NCBI GenBank assembly: GCA_023375785.1
Contig: SZWC01001161.1
Location: 89,656-153,655 of the forward strand
Source of the DNA: Penium margaritaceum
Taxonomy: Eukaryota; Streptophyta; Zygnematophyceae; Desmidiales; Peniaceae
Direction: 5' to 3'
DNA: 64,000 nt
In this document: piece after piece, positions 25,844 through 40,208 of the stretch
How positions within the stretch are numbered: position 1 is the stretch's first letter
How the letters are laid out: each line of letters starts with the position of its first letter
Notes under the pieces: model-generated
The model's input: the letters and a program-made list of their open reading frames with translations, nothing else
Databases searched by the model: none
Told to the model about the DNA's origin: nothing
Position numbers and translations under genes: made by a program

Positions 25844-28800
25844 TCAGAAGGAGAAACATTGGTTTGGAAACACCAGGTATCAACTAAACAGCACAAGGAC
25901 CTTCAATGAGTTGTGGCACGGTGTGGATACTATGCACAATGACCAACCAAAGTAGGAACATGTCACTGACCATGACCAAAGAAAGTCACCATGTGTGGTA
26001 AACTTTGACAACTCAAAACACGAGTCACAAATGGTCAGAGTGGAAAATAATGGTTTCTGAATACTAGTTATCGACTAGCAAGTACAAATACCTTTAATAT
26101 GTGGTGGCACAGTGTGGCCACAATGCACACTGACCAACCAAAGTATCCATATGTCACTATCCATGACCAATCGAATTTCACAGTGTGTGGTCAACGTTGA
26201 AAACTCATAACACGAGTCACGAATGGTCAGAGGGGAAAACAATGGGTTGGGAACACTAGTTATCAACTAGCAAGTACAAAGACGTTCAACAAGCAGTGGC
26301 ACGGTGTGGCTAGCGTGCATTGTGACCAACCAAAGGATGCATACGTCACTGACTATGACCGAAGAAGTCGACTATGTGTGGTCAACATTGACAACTCATA
26401 ACACGAGTCACAAATGGTCAGAGGGACAGAAAATGGTTTGGGAACCCTATCTATCAACGAGAAAGAACAAAGAACTTCAATACGCAGTGGCACGGCATGG
26501 ATAACATGCACACCAAACAACCAAACTAGGCATATGTCACTGACCATGACCAACTAATTTCAATATGGGTGGTCAACGTTCACCAACCATAACACGAGTC
26601 ACAAACAGTCAGAGGGGGAATAAATGGTATGGGAATATCAGTTCTCAACTAGCAAGAAAAACAAACTTCAATCAGAAGTAGCACAGTGTGGCTACCATGC
26701 ACAATGACCGACCAAAGTAGGCATATGTACTGCCTTTGACCAAAGAAATCCGCTGTGTGTGGTCAACATTGACATTTCATAATGCGAGTCACAAATGGTC
26801 AGAGGGGAAAACAATGGTTTGGGAACACCAGGTATCAACTGAAAAGCACACGGACCTTCAATGAGTTGTGGCACGGTGTGGATACCATGCACGATGACCA
26901 ACCAAAGTAGGCAAATGTCACTGACCATGACCAAAGAAAGTCACCATGTGTGGTAAAATTTGAAAACTCATAACACGAGTCACAAATGGTCAGAATGGAA
27001 GATAATGGTTTCTGAATACTATTTATCGACTACCAAGTACAAATACCTTCAATATGTAGTGGCACAGTGTGGCTACAATGCACAATGACCAACCAACGTA
27101 TGCATATGTCACTGACCATGACCAAAGAATTTCACTTCATGTGGTCAATGTTGACAACTCACAACACGAGTCACAGATAGTCAGAGGGGGTAACAATGGT
27201 TTGGGCAGACTAGCTATCAACTAGAAAGCACAAAGACCTTCAATACATAGTGACACGGCGTGGTAACCATGTACAGTGACAAACCAAAGTAGGCATACGT
27301 CACTAACCATGACCAAACGAATTTCACAGTGTGTGGTCAACGTTGAAAACTCATGACACGAGTCACAAATGGTCAGAGGGGAAAACAATGGGTTGGGAAC
27401 ACTAGTTATCAACTAGAAAGTACAAAGACCTTCAACAAGCAGTGGCACGGTGTAGCTAGCGTGCACAGTGACCAACCAAAGGATGCATACGTCACTGACT
27501 ATGACCGAAGAAGTCCACTGTGTGTGGTCAACATTCACAACTCATAACACGAGTCACAAATGGTCAGAGGGAGAGACAATGGTTTGGGAACCCTATGTAT
27601 CAACTAGAAAGAACAAAGAACTTCAATACGTAGTGGCACGGTGTGGCTACTATGCACTCCAAACAACCAAACTAGGCATATGTCACTGACCATGACCAAA
27701 TAATTTCAATATGGGTGGTCAACGTTCACCAACCATAACACGAGTCACAAACGGTCAGAGGGGGAAACAATGGTATGGGAATATCAGTTCTCAACTAGCA
27801 AGAAAAACGACCTTCAATCAGTAGTAGCACGGTGTGGCTACCATGCACAATTACCAACCAAAGTAGGCATATGTTCTGCCTTTTACCAAAGAAATCCGCT
27901 GTGTGTGGTCAACATTGACACTTCATAATACGAGTCACAAATGGTCAGAGGGAGACACAATGGTTTGGGAACACCAGGTATCAACTAAAAAGCACAAGGA
28001 CCTTCAATGAGTTGTGGCACGGTGTGGATACCATGCACGATGACCAACCAAAGTAGGCACATGTCACTGACCATGACCAAAGAAAGTCACCATGTGTGGT
28101 AACCTTTGACAACTCATAACACGAGTCACAAATGGTCAGAGTGGAAAATAATGGTTTCTGAATACTAGTGTTTGACTAGCAAGTACAAATACCTTTAATA
28201 TGTAGTGGCACTGTGTGGCTACAATGCACAGTGACGAACCAACGTATGCATATGTCACTGACCATGACCAAATAATTTCACTTCATGTGGTCAATGTTGA
28301 CAACTCACAACACAATTCACAGATAGTGAGAGAGGGTAACAATGGTTTTGGACGACTAGCTATCAACTAGAAAGCACAAAGACCTTCAATACGTAGTGAC
28401 ACAGCCTGGTAACCCTGTACAGTGACAAAGCAAAGTATGCGCATGTCACTAACCACGACCAAAAGAATTTCACAGTTTGTGGTCAACGTTGAAAACTCAT
28501 AACACGGGTCACAAATGGTCAGAGGGGGAAACAATCGGTTGAGAACACTAGTTATCAACTAGCAAGTACAAAGTCCTTCAACAAGCAGTGGCACGGTGTG
28601 GCTAGCGTGTACAGTGACCAACCAAAGGATGCATACGTCACAGACTATGACCGAAGAAGTCCACTATTTGTGGTCAGCATTGACAACTCACAACACGAGT
28701 CACAGATAGTCAGAGGGGGGTAACGATTGTGTGGGAAGACTAGCTATCAACTAGAAAGCACAAAGATCTTCAATGCATAGTGACATGGCGTGGTAACCAC

Positions 28801-29256
28801 ATACTGTGATAAAACAAACTAGGCATATGTCAGTGACCATGACCAAAGAATTTCAATATGGGTGGTCAACGTTCACAACCCATAACACGAGTCCAAAATG
28901 GTCGGAGGGGGGAAAAATGGTTTCCAAACACTATGTATCTTCTACCAAGTACAAAGATCTTTTGTATGTATTACCACGGTGTGGCTACCGTGCACAATGA
29001 CCTACCCAAGTAGGCATACAGCACTGCTCATGACCAAAGAAGTTTAGTGTGTGTGGTCAGCGTTCACAACTCATAATACAAGTAAAAAATGGGCAGAGGG
29101 AGAAACAATGGTTTGGGAATACTTGGTATCGACTAGCAAGTACAAAGACCTTCGATAAGAGGTTGCACGGTGTGGCTACCATGCACAATGACCAACAAAA
29201 GTATGCCTGTGTCACTGGACATTATAAAAGGAATTTCACTGTGTGTAGTCAACTTT

Positions 29257-29642
29257 CCTTGTTATGGCTGGTCAGTCAGAGGAACGGTTGACAAGTTATT
29301 CAATCTCAAAGTTGCAAAATTTGCAATTCCGTCCGTGTCAATTGTTTATGATTAAACTGACTTTGTTATTATTCATGATTTTTAAAACTACCCTCTAATC
29401 GTACACCCCCTTTGTTTATGTCCTCTACCCATAGGAACTCCTATAACATCATTTAGACATCATATATACACCATGTGAGTTGTCTTAGTGCTTATAGAGT
29501 TAGATTCTGGAGCGGTAGGTCCTCGGTTTGAATCCTCGTACGCGCAATATAGAATAGGCTCGCGACCTGGGGGGGGGGGGGGAGGGAGTATTCCAGTGAA
29601 GGCACCTACGCGCAACAAATAAACAAAAACCGACCTGGTGTC
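29257..29642 (+). mobile_element. SINE-bearing block, copy 9 (internal deletion between G runs)
   Basis: The left part and tRNA-like region are present up to CTCGCGACCT. A run of about 14 Gs then leads directly into AGGGAGTATTCCAGTG. About 120 bp between the first poly-G tract and the final G-rich motif are missing. No N marks the join. The deletion ends fall in G tracts, consistent with slippage or recombination between them, or with assembly collapse. Confidence 0.75.
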
Positions 29643-32600
29643 AAAGGGAGAAACCTTTTGCTATTTATTGACTAGCAAGTGCAAAGACCTTCAACAAGAA
29701 GTGGCACAGTGTGGCTACCATGCACAATGACCAACCAGATTAGGCATGTACCATGCACCATGACCAAATAATTTCACTATGTGTGCTCAACGTTGACAAC
29801 CCATAATATGGGTCACAAATTTTCAGAGGGGGGAAACAATAGTTTAGGAATACTAGATACCAACTAGCAAGTACAACGAACATCAGTCAGTAGTAGCACG
29901 GTGTGGCTTCCATGCACAAAGACCGACCAGGGTAGGCATATGTACTGCGTTTGACCAAAGAAATCTGTTGTGTGTGGTCAACATTGACATTTCATAATAC
30001 GAGTCACAAATGGTCAGAGGGAGAAAAAATGGTTTGGGAACACCAGGTATCAACTAAAAAGCACAAGGACCTTCAATGAGTTGTGGCACGGTGTGGATAC
30101 CATGCACGATGACCAACCAAAGTAGGCATATGTCACTGACCATGACCAAAGAATTTCACTTCATGTGGTCAATGTTGACAACTCACAACACAAGTCACAG
30201 ATAGTCAGAGGGGGTAACAATGGTTTTGGCAGACTAGCTATCAACTAGAAAGCACAAAGGCCTTCAATAGATAGTGACACGGCGTGGTAACCATGTACAG
30301 TGCCAAACCAAAGTAGGCATATGTCACTAACCATGACCAAACGAATTTCACAGTGTGTGGTCAACGTTGAAAACTCATAACACGGGTCACAAATGGTGAG
30401 AGGGGGAAACAATCAGTTGGGAACACTAGTTATCAACTAGCAAGAACAAAGTCCTTCAACATGCAGTGGCACGGTGTGGCTAGCGTAGTGACCAACCAAA
30501 GGATGCATACGTCACAGACTATGACCGAAGAAGTCCACTATGTGTTGTCAGCATTGACAGCTCACAACACGAGTCAAAAATGGTCAGAGGAAGAGACAAT
30601 GGTTTGGGAACACAATGTATCAACTAGAAAGGACAAAGAACTTCAATACGTAGTGGCACGGTGTGGCTACTATTCACACCAAACAACCAGACTAGGCATA
30701 TGTCACTGACCATGACCGAATAATTTCAATATGGGTGGTCAACGTTCACCAACCATATCACGAGACACAAACGGTCAGAGGGGGAAACAATGGTATTGGA
30801 ACATCAGTTCTCAACTAGCAATTAAAACGACCTTCAATCAGTAGTAGCACGGTGTGCCTACCATGCACAATGACCGACCAAAGTAGGCATATGTTCTGCC
30901 TTTGACCACAGAAATCCGCTGTGTGTGGTCAACATTGACACTTCATAATACGAGTCACAAATGGTCAAAGGGAGAAACAATGGTTTGGGAACACCAGGTA
31001 TCAACTAAAAAGCACAAGGACCTTCAACGAGTTGTGGCACGGTGTGGATACCATGCACGATGACCAACCAAAGTAGGCACATGTCAATGACCATGACCAA
31101 AGAAAGTCACCATGTGTGGTAAACTTTGACAACTCAAAACACGAGTCACAAATGGTCAGATGGAAAATAATGGTTTCTGAATAGTAGTTATCGACTAGCA
31201 AGTACAAATGCCTTTAATATGTGGTAGCACAGTGTGGCCACAATGCACAGTGACCAACCAAAGTATGCATATGTCACTAACCATGACCAAACGAATTTCA
31301 CAGTGTGTGGTCAACGTTGAAAACTCATAACACGAGTCACAAATGCTCAGAGGGGAAAACAATGGTTTAGGAACACTAGTTATCAACTAGCAAGTACAAA
31401 GACGTTCAACAAGCAGTGGCACGGTGTGGCTAGCGTGCACAGTGACCAACCAAAGGATGCATACGTCACTGACTATGACCGAAGAAGTCCACTATGTGTG
31501 GTCAACATTGATAACTTATAACACGAGTCACAAATGGTCAGAGGGAGAGACAATGGTTTGGGAACCCTATGTATCAACTAGAAAGGACAAAGAACTTCAA
31601 TACGTAGTGGCACGGTGTGGCTAATATGCACACCAAACAACCAAACTAGGCATATGTCACTGACCATGACCAAATAATTTCAATATGGGTGGTCAAGGTT
31701 CACCAACCATAACACGAGTCACAAACCGTCAGAGGGGGAAACAATGGTATGGGAATATCCCTTCTCAACTAGCAAGTTAAACAAACTTCAATCAGTAGTA
31801 GCACGGTGTGGCTACCATGCACATTGACCGACCAAAGTAGGCATATGTACTGGCTTTGACCAAAGAAATCCGCTGTGTGTGGTCAACATTGGCACTTCAT
31901 AATACGAGTCACAAATGGTCAGAAGGGAAAACAATGGTTTGGGAACACCAGGTATCAACTAAAAAGCACAAGGACCTTCAATGTGTTGTGGCACGGTGTG
32001 GATACCATGCACGATGACCAACCAAAGTAGGCACATGTCACTGACCATGACCAAAGAAAGTCACCATGTGTGGTTAACTTTGACAACTCATCACACGAGT
32101 CACAAATGGTCAGAGTGGAAGATAATGGTTTCTGAATACTAGTTATCGATGAGCAAGTACAAATACCTTTAATATGTAGTGGCACAGTGTGGCTACAATG
32201 CATAGTGACCAACCAAAGTATGCATAAATCACTGACCATGACCAAAGAATTTCACTTCATTTGGTCAATGTTGACAACTCACAACACGAGTCACAGATAG
32301 TCAGAGGGAGAAACAATGGTTTGGGAAGACTAGCTATCAACTAGAAAGCACAAAGACCTTCAATACATAGTGACACGGCGTGGTAACCATGTACAATGAC
32401 AAACCAAAGTAGGCATATGTAACTAACCAAGACCAAACAAATTTCACAGTGTGTGGTCAACGTTGAAAACTCATAACACGAGTCACAAATGGTCAAAAGG
32501 GAAAACAATGGGTTGGGAACACTAGTTATCAACTAGCAAGTACAAAGAAGTTCAACAAGCAGTGGCACGGTGTGGCTAGCGTGCACAGTGACCAACCAAA

Positions 32601-35600
32601 GGATGCATACGTCACTGACTATGACTGAAGAAGTCCACTATGTGTGGTCAACATTGACAACTCATAACACGAGTCACAAATGGTCAGAGGGAGAGACAAT
32701 GGTTTGGGAACCCTATGTATCGACTAGAAAGGACAAAGAACTTCAATACGTAGTGGCACGGTGTGGCTTATATGCACACCAAACAACCAAACTAGGCATA
32801 TGTCACTGACCATGACCAAATAATTTCAATATGGATGGTCAACGTTCACCAACCATAACACACGAGTGACAAACGGTCAGAGGGGGAAACAATGGTATGG
32901 GAGTATCCGTTCTCAACTAGCAAGTAAAATGAACTTCAATCAGTAGTAGCACGGTGTGGCTACCATGCACAATGACCGACCAAAGTAGGCATATGTACTG
33001 CCTTTGACCAAAGAAATCCGCTGTGTGTGGTCAACATTGACACTTCATAATACGAGTCGCAAATGGTCAGAGGGGAAAACAAGGGTTTGGGAACACCAGG
33101 TATCAACTAAAAAGAACAAGGACCTTCAATGAGTTGTGGCACGGTGTGGATACCATGCACGATGACCAACCTAAGTAGGCACATGTCACTGACCATGACC
33201 AAAGAAAGTCACCATGTGGGGTAAATATTGACAACTCATCACACGAGTCATAAATGGTCAGAATGGAAGATAAGGGTTTCTGAATACTAGTTATCAACGA
33301 GCAAGTACAAATACCTTCAATATGTAGTGGCACAGTGTGGCTACAATGCACAGTGACCAACCAAAGTATGCATATGTCACAGACCATGACCAAAGAATTT
33401 CACTTCATGTGGTCAATGTTGACAACCCACAACACGAGTCACAGATAGTCAGAGGGGGTAACAATGGTTTGGGAAGACTAGCTATCAACTAGAAAGCACA
33501 AAGACCTTTAATACATAGTGACACCGCGTGGTAACCATGTACAGTGACTAACCAAAGTAGGCATATGTCACTAACCATGACCAAACGAATTTCACAGTGT
33601 GTGGTCAACGTTGAAAACTCATAACACGAGTCACAAATGGTCAGACGGGGAAACAATCAGTTGGGAACACTAGTTATCAACTAGCAAGTACAAAGTCCTT
33701 CAACAAGCAGTGGCACGGTGAGGCTAGCGTAGTGACCAACCAAAGGATGCATACGTCACAGGCTATGACCGAAGAAGTCCACTATGTGTTGTCAGCATTG
33801 ACAGCTCACAACACGAGTCACAAATAGTGAGAGGGAGAGACAATGGTTTGGGAACCCAATGTATCGACTAGAAAGAACAAAGAACTTCAATACGTAGTGG
33901 CACGGTGTGGCTACTATTCACACCAAACAACCAAACTAGGCATATGTCACTGACCATGATCGAATAATTTCAATATGGGTGGTCAACGTTCACCAACCAT
34001 AACACGAGTCACAAACGGTCAGAGGGGGAAACAATGGTATGGGAACATCAGTTCTCAACTAGCAAGTAAAACGACCTTCAATCAGTAGTAGCACGGTGTG
34101 GCTACCATGCACAATGACCGACCAAAGTAGGCATATGTACTGCCTTTGAACAAAGAAATCCGTTGTGTGTGGTCAACATTGACACTTCATAATACGAGTC
34201 ACAAATGGTCAGAGGGAGAAACAATGGTTTGGGAACACCAGGTATCAACTAAAAAGCATAAGGACTTTCAATGAGTTATGGCACGGTGTGGATACCATGC
34301 ACGATGACCAACCAAAGTAGGCACATGTCGCTGACCATGACCAAAGAAAGTCACCATGTGTGGTAAACTTTGACAACTCAAAACGCGAGTCACAAATGGT
34401 CAGAGTGGAAAATAATGGTTTCTGAATACTAGTTATCAACTACCAAGTACATATATCTTAAATATGTAGTGGCATAGTGTGGCTACAATGCACAGTGACC
34501 AACCAACGTATGCATATGTCACTCACCATGACCAAAGAATTTCACGTCATGTCGTCAATGTTGACAACTCACAACACGAGTCACAGATAGTCAGAGAAGG
34601 TAACAATGGTTTGGGCAGACTAGCTATCAACTAGAAAGCACAAAGACCTTCAATACATAGTGACACGGCGTGGTAACCATGTAGAGTGACAAACCAAAGT
34701 AGGCATACGTCACTAACCATGACCAAACAAATTTCACAGTGTGTGGTCAACGTTGAAAACTCATAACACGAGTCACAAATGGTCAGAGGGGAAAACAATG
34801 GGTCGGGAACACTACTTATCAACTAGCAAGTACAAAGACCTTCAACAAGAAGTGGCACGGTGTGGCTAGCGTGCACAGTGACTAACCAAAGGATGCATAC
34901 GTCACTGACTATGACCGAAGAAGTCCACTATGTGTGGTCAACATTCACAACTCATAACACGAGTCAAAAATGGTCAGAGGGAGAGACAATGGTTTGGGAA
35001 CCCTATGTATCGACTAGAAAGGACAAAGAACTTCAATACGCAGTGGCACGGTGTGGCTAATATGCACACCAAACAACAAAACTAGGCATATGTCACTGAC
35101 CCTGACCAACTAATTTCAATATGGGTGGTCAACGTTCACCAACCATAACACGAGTCACAAAAAGTCAGAGGGGGAAACAATGGTATGGGAATATCAGTTC
35201 TCAACTAGCAAGAAAAACGAACTTCAATCAGAAGTAGCACAGCGTGGCTACCATGCACAATGACCGACCAAAGTAGGCATATGTACTGCCTTTGACCAAA
35301 GAGATCCGCTGTGTTTGGTCAATGTTGACAACTCATAATACGAGTCACAAATGGTGAGAGGGGAGTACAATGGTTTGGGAACACCAGGTATCAACTAAAA
35401 AGCAGAAGGACCTTCAATACGTTGTGCCACGGTGTGGATAACATGCACGATGACCAACCAAAGTAGGCACATGTCACTGACCATGACCAAAGAAAGTCAC
35501 CATGTGTGGTAAACTTTGACAACTCATAACACGAGTCACGAATGATCGGAATGGAAGATAATGGTTTCTAAATACTAGTTTTCGCCTAGCAAGTACAAAT

Positions 35601-38600
35601 ACCTTTAATGTGTAGTGGCACAGTGTGGCTACAATGCACAGTGACCAACCAAAGTATGCATATGTCACTGACCATGACCAAAGAATTTCACTTCATGTGG
35701 TCAATGTTGACAACTCACAACACGTCACGGATAGTCAGAGGGGGTAACAATGGTTTGGGCAGACTAGCTATCAATTAGAAAGCACAAAGACCTTCAATAC
35801 ATAGTGACACAGCGTGGTAACCATGTACAGTGAAAAACCAAAGTAGGCATATGTCACTAACCATGACCAAACGAATTTCACGGTGTGTGGTCAACGTTGA
35901 AAACTCATAACACGGGTCACAAATGGTCAGAGGGGGAAACAATCGGTTGGGAACACTAGTTATCAACTAGCAAGTACAAAGTCCTTCAACAAGCAGTGGC
36001 ACGGTGTGGCTAGCGTAGTGACCAACCAAAGGATGCATACGTCACAGACTATGAACGAAGAAGTCCACTATTTGTTGTCAGCATTGACAGCTCACAACAC
36101 GAGTCACAAATGGTCAGAGGGAGAGACAATGGTTTGGGACCCAATGTATCGACTAGAAAGGACAAAGAACTTCAATACGTAGTGGCACGGTGTGGCTACT
36201 ATTCACACCAAACAACCAAACTAGGCATATTTCACTGACCATGACCGAATAATTTCAATATGGGTGGTCAACGTTCACCAACCATAACACGAGTCACAAA
36301 CGGTCAGAGGGGGAAACAATGGTATGGGAATATCAGTTCTCAACTAGCAAGTAAAACGACCTTCAATCAGTAGTAGCACGGTGTGGCTACCATGCACAAT
36401 GACCGACCAAAGTAGGCATATGTTCTGCCTTTGAGCACTGAAATCCGCTGTGTGTGGTCAACATTGACACTTCATAATACGATTCACAAATGGTCAAAGG
36501 GAGAAACAATGGTTTGGAAACACCAGGTATCAACTAAACAGCACAAGGACCTTCAATAAGTTGTGGCACGGTGTGGATACCATGCACGATGACCAACCAA
36601 AGTAGGCACATGTCACTGACCATGACCAAAGAAAGTCACCATGTGTGGTAAACTTTGACAACTCAAAACACGAGTCACAAATGGTCAGAGTGGAAAATAA
36701 TGGTTTTTGAATACTAGTTATTGACTAGCAAGTACAAATACCTTTAATATGTGGTGGCACAGTGTGGCCACAATGCACAGTGATCAACCAAAGTATGCAT
36801 ATGTCAGTAACCATGACCAAACGAATTTCACAATGTGTGGTCAACGTTGAAAACTCATAACACGAGTCACGAATGGTCAGAGGGGAAAACAATGGGTTGG
36901 GAACACTAGTTATCAACTAGCAAGTACAAAGACGTTCAACAAGTAGTGGCACGGTGTGGCTAGCGTGCATTGTGACCAACCAAAGGATGCATACGTCACT
37001 GACTATGACCGAAGAAGTCCACTATGTGTGGTCAACATTGACAACTCATAACACGAGTTACAAATAGTCAGAGGAAGAGAAAATGGTTTGGCAACCCTAT
37101 CTATCAACTAGAAAGAACAAAGAACTTCAATACGCAGTGGCACGGCGTGGCTAATATGCACACCAAACAACCAAACTAGGCATATGTCACTGACCATGAC
37201 CAAATAATTTCAATATGGGTGGTCAACGTTCACCAACCATAACACGGGTCACAAACAGTCAGAGGGGGAAACAATGGTATGGGAATATCAGTTCTCAACT
37301 AGCAAGTAAAACGAACTTCAATCAGAAGTAGCACAGTGTGGCTACCATGCACAATGACCGACCAAAGTAGGCATATGTACTGCCTTTGACCAAAGAAATC
37401 CACTGTGTGTGGTCAACATTGACATTTCATAATACGAGTCACAAATGGTCAGAGGGGAAAAAAATGGTTTGGGAACACCAGGTATCAACTAAAAAGCACA
37501 CGGACCTTCAATGAGTTGTGGCACGGTGTGGATACCATGCACGATGACCAACCAAAGTAGGCAAATGTCACTGACCATGACCAAAGAAAGTCACCATGTG
37601 TGGTAAATTTTGACAACTCATAACACGAGTCACAAATGGTCAGAATGGAAGATAATGGTTTCTGAATACTAGTTATCGACTTCCAAGTACAAATACCTTC
37701 AATATGTAGTGGCACAGTGTGGCTACAATGCACAATGACCAACCAACGTATGCATATGTCACTGACCATGACCAAAGAATTTCACTTCATGTGGTCAATG
37801 TTGACAACTCACAACACGAGTCACAGATAGTCAGAGGGGGTAACAATGGTTTGGGCAGACTAGCTATCAACAAGAAAGCACAAAGACCTTCAATACAGAG
37901 TGACACGGCGTGGTAACCATGTACAGTGACAAACCAGAGTAGGCATACGTCACTAACCATGACCAAACGAATTTCACAGTGTGTGGTCAACGTTGAAAAC
38001 TCATAACACGAGTCACAAATGGTCAGAAGGGAAAACAATGGGTTGGGAACACTAGTTATCAACTAGCAAGTACAAAGACCTTCAACAAGCAGTGGCACGG
38101 TGTGGCTAGCGTGCACAGTGACCAACCAAAGGATGCATACGTCACTGACTATGACCGAAGAATTCCACCATGTGTGGTCAACATTGACAACTCATAACAC
38201 GAGTCACAAATGGTCAGAGGGAGAGACAATGGTTTGGGAACCCTATGTATCGACTAGAAAGAACAAAGAACTTCAATACGCAGTGGCACGGTGTGGCTAA
38301 TATGCACATTAAGCAACCAAACTAGGCATATGTCACTGACCATGACCAAATACTTTCAATATGGGTGGTCAACGTTCACCAACCATAACACGAGTCACAA
38401 AATGTCAGAGGGGGAAACAATGGTATGGGAATATCAGTTCTCAACTAGCAAGTAAAACGAACTTCAATCAGAAGTAGCACAGTGTGGCTACCATGCACAA
38501 TGACCGACCAAAGTAGGCATATGTACTGCCTTTGACCAAAGAAATCCACTGTGTGTGGTCAACATTGACATTTCATAATACGAGTCACAAATGTTCAGAG

Positions 38601-39404
38601 GGGAAAACAATGATTTGGGAACACCAGGTATCAACTAAAAAGCACACGGATCTTTAATGAGTTGTGGCACGGTGTGGATACCATGCACAATGACCAACCA
38701 AAGTAGGCACATGTCACTGACCATGACCAAAGAAAGTAACCATGTGTGGTAAACTTTGACAACTCATAACACGAGTCACGAATGATCAGAATGGAAGATA
38801 ATGGTTTCTGAATACTAGTTTTTGCCTAGCAAGTACAAATATCTTTAATATGTAGTGGCACAGTGTGGCTACAATGCACAGTGACCAACCAAAGTATGCA
38901 TATGTTACTGACCATGACCAAAGAATTTCACTTCATGTGGTCAATGTTGACAACTCACAACACAAGTCACAGATAGTCAGAGGGGGTAACAATGGTTTGG
39001 GCAGACTAGCTATCAACTAGAAAGCACAAAGACCTTCAATACATAGTGACACGGCGTGGTAACCATGTACAGTGACAAACCAAAGTAGGCATATGTCACT
39101 AACCATGAGCAAACAAATTTCACAGTGTGTGGTCAACGTTGAAAACTCATAACACGGGTCACAAATGGTCAGAGGGGGAAACAATCGGTTGGGAACACTA
39201 GTTATGAACTAGCAAGAACAAAGTCCTTCAACAAGCAGTGGCACGGTGTGGCTAGCGTAGTGACCCACCAAAGGATGCATACGTCACAGACTATGACCGA
39301 GAAGTCCACTATGTGTTGTCAGCATTGACAGCTCACAACACGAGTCACAAATGGTCAGAGGGAGAGACAATGGTTTGGGAACCCAATGTATCGACTAGAA
39401 AGGA

Positions 39405-39409
39405 CAAAG
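39405..39409 (+). repeat. Target-site duplication, left copy (CAAAG)
   Basis: Five bases immediately before the 5' LTR, repeated after the 3' LTR. Removing the element and one copy restores the normal satellite word AAAGGACAAAGAACTTC. Confidence 0.95.
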
Positions 39410-40141
39410 TGTTGACATGGTGTGCCCCTTGCCATTAGTGCCGTTGATCGTACTCCCTGGTTTGACCACTGAAGAGTGGTCGAACACCTGATCTGATTTT
39501 AGATTTGGATTGCTTGGATTTTTCCATGCAGGATCGAGCTTTGAATCGCTCGATTTGAGTGAGTATTCAGAAAGTTAGCCTAGCCCGAAAATCAGGTGTT
39601 GGGCGTGTGGAATCTGGTACCCGACATAGGTGGCGGGATAATCCACCGCCAGTGATCCTAGTTCATCTCCAATGGGCTCCAAAGGCACATGGGCCATGAA
39701 GGAATGAATCTGGATGGTCCCCTGGACCAAGGAGAGCCCCTCCCCACGTTGGGATGACAGGAAGGGCGCTTCGACAGGCCACCGTCGAAGCGCCTCCCTT
39801 CACTCCCGTTCGTGGGCATGGTGGGCGGTTCGGCTCCACCAAGGGTTACTTCGACGGCCGTAGCAGGGGCTCTACTGCTCCGATTTGGGCGTGCTTGGAT
39901 GCGTTGGAAAGCTACGATCACAGGCTATAATAATCTGATGTAATCTCTCTATGCCAAGTAACAAAAAAGTGTTTCGATTCAGATCTACTGAATGCGACGT
40001 GTTCTGCCCACTCACATCCGTGATCCTTGTGCTCCACACTCTTCACCATTGGTGTCCCTTGGCTGCCCCAAAACCTTTGTAGCGTGAACCAGCAAGAGCT
40101 AGGCATCCTTGAGGTTGCCTCCACACCCACTAGAGCCAACA
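39410..40141 (+). repeat. 5' LTR of the copia-like element, 732 bp
   Basis: Starts TGTTGACATGG and ends AGAGCCAACA, so it has the usual TG...CA ends. A near-identical copy lies at 43579-44310. A TATA-like TATAATAA occurs at 39926-39933, about 210 bp before the LTR end, but its use as promoter is only a guess. Confidence 0.95.
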
Positions 40142-40143
40142 AA

Positions 40144-40158
40144 GGGTTATGGGCCCAC
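40144..40158 (+). other. Primer-binding site, half-tRNA type (initiator tRNA-Met anticodon arm)
   Basis: Two bases after the LTR lies GGGTTATGGGCCCAC. From memory of the plant initiator methionine tRNA, this is the exact complement of the anticodon stem and loop (GUGGGCCCAUAACCC). It is not complementary to the 3' CCA end. Priming from a cleaved tRNA-iMet half through this region is known for Drosophila copia and yeast Ty5. The TGGTATCAGAGC site usual in plant copia elements is absent here. Confidence 0.8.
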
Positions 40159-40208
40159 GTGCCTAGACGGACCTTAGCTTTTCAAGCTTCACGCTACCGC
40201 CGCGCGCC

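Larger units (their letters stand above)
1..39409 (+). repeat. Satellite array, left part (monomer about 190 bp, higher-order repeats)
   Basis: Head-to-tail copies of a 190-191 bp monomer fill this stretch, all in the same orientation. Recurring words are GTGGCACGGTGTGGCTAC, GTCACTGACCATGACCAAA and TATCAACTAGCAAGTACAAA. An anchor at the start of monomer B after monomer A recurs at about 124, 1763, 4612, 7066, 9160, 10302, 12493, 14679, 16584, 17683, 19875, 23788, 24934, 27221, 28367, 30245, 32341, 33489, 34631, 35775, 37871 and 39017. A related anchor, B directly after F, lies at 2513, 3468, 8017, 15440, 26075, 31195 and 36725. Spacings cluster at about 1143, 951 and 2190 bp, so the array mixes 6-monomer, 5-monomer and long SINE-bearing units. 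No telomere repeat is seen. Whether it is subtelomeric, knob-like or pericentromeric cannot be decided. The first base is already inside the array. Confidence 0.97.

Noticed and set aside
1-39409. CRISPR-like array of regularly spaced repeats
   Set aside because: The units are contiguous 190-bp monomers without unique spacers, and the context is eukaryotic with LTR elements.
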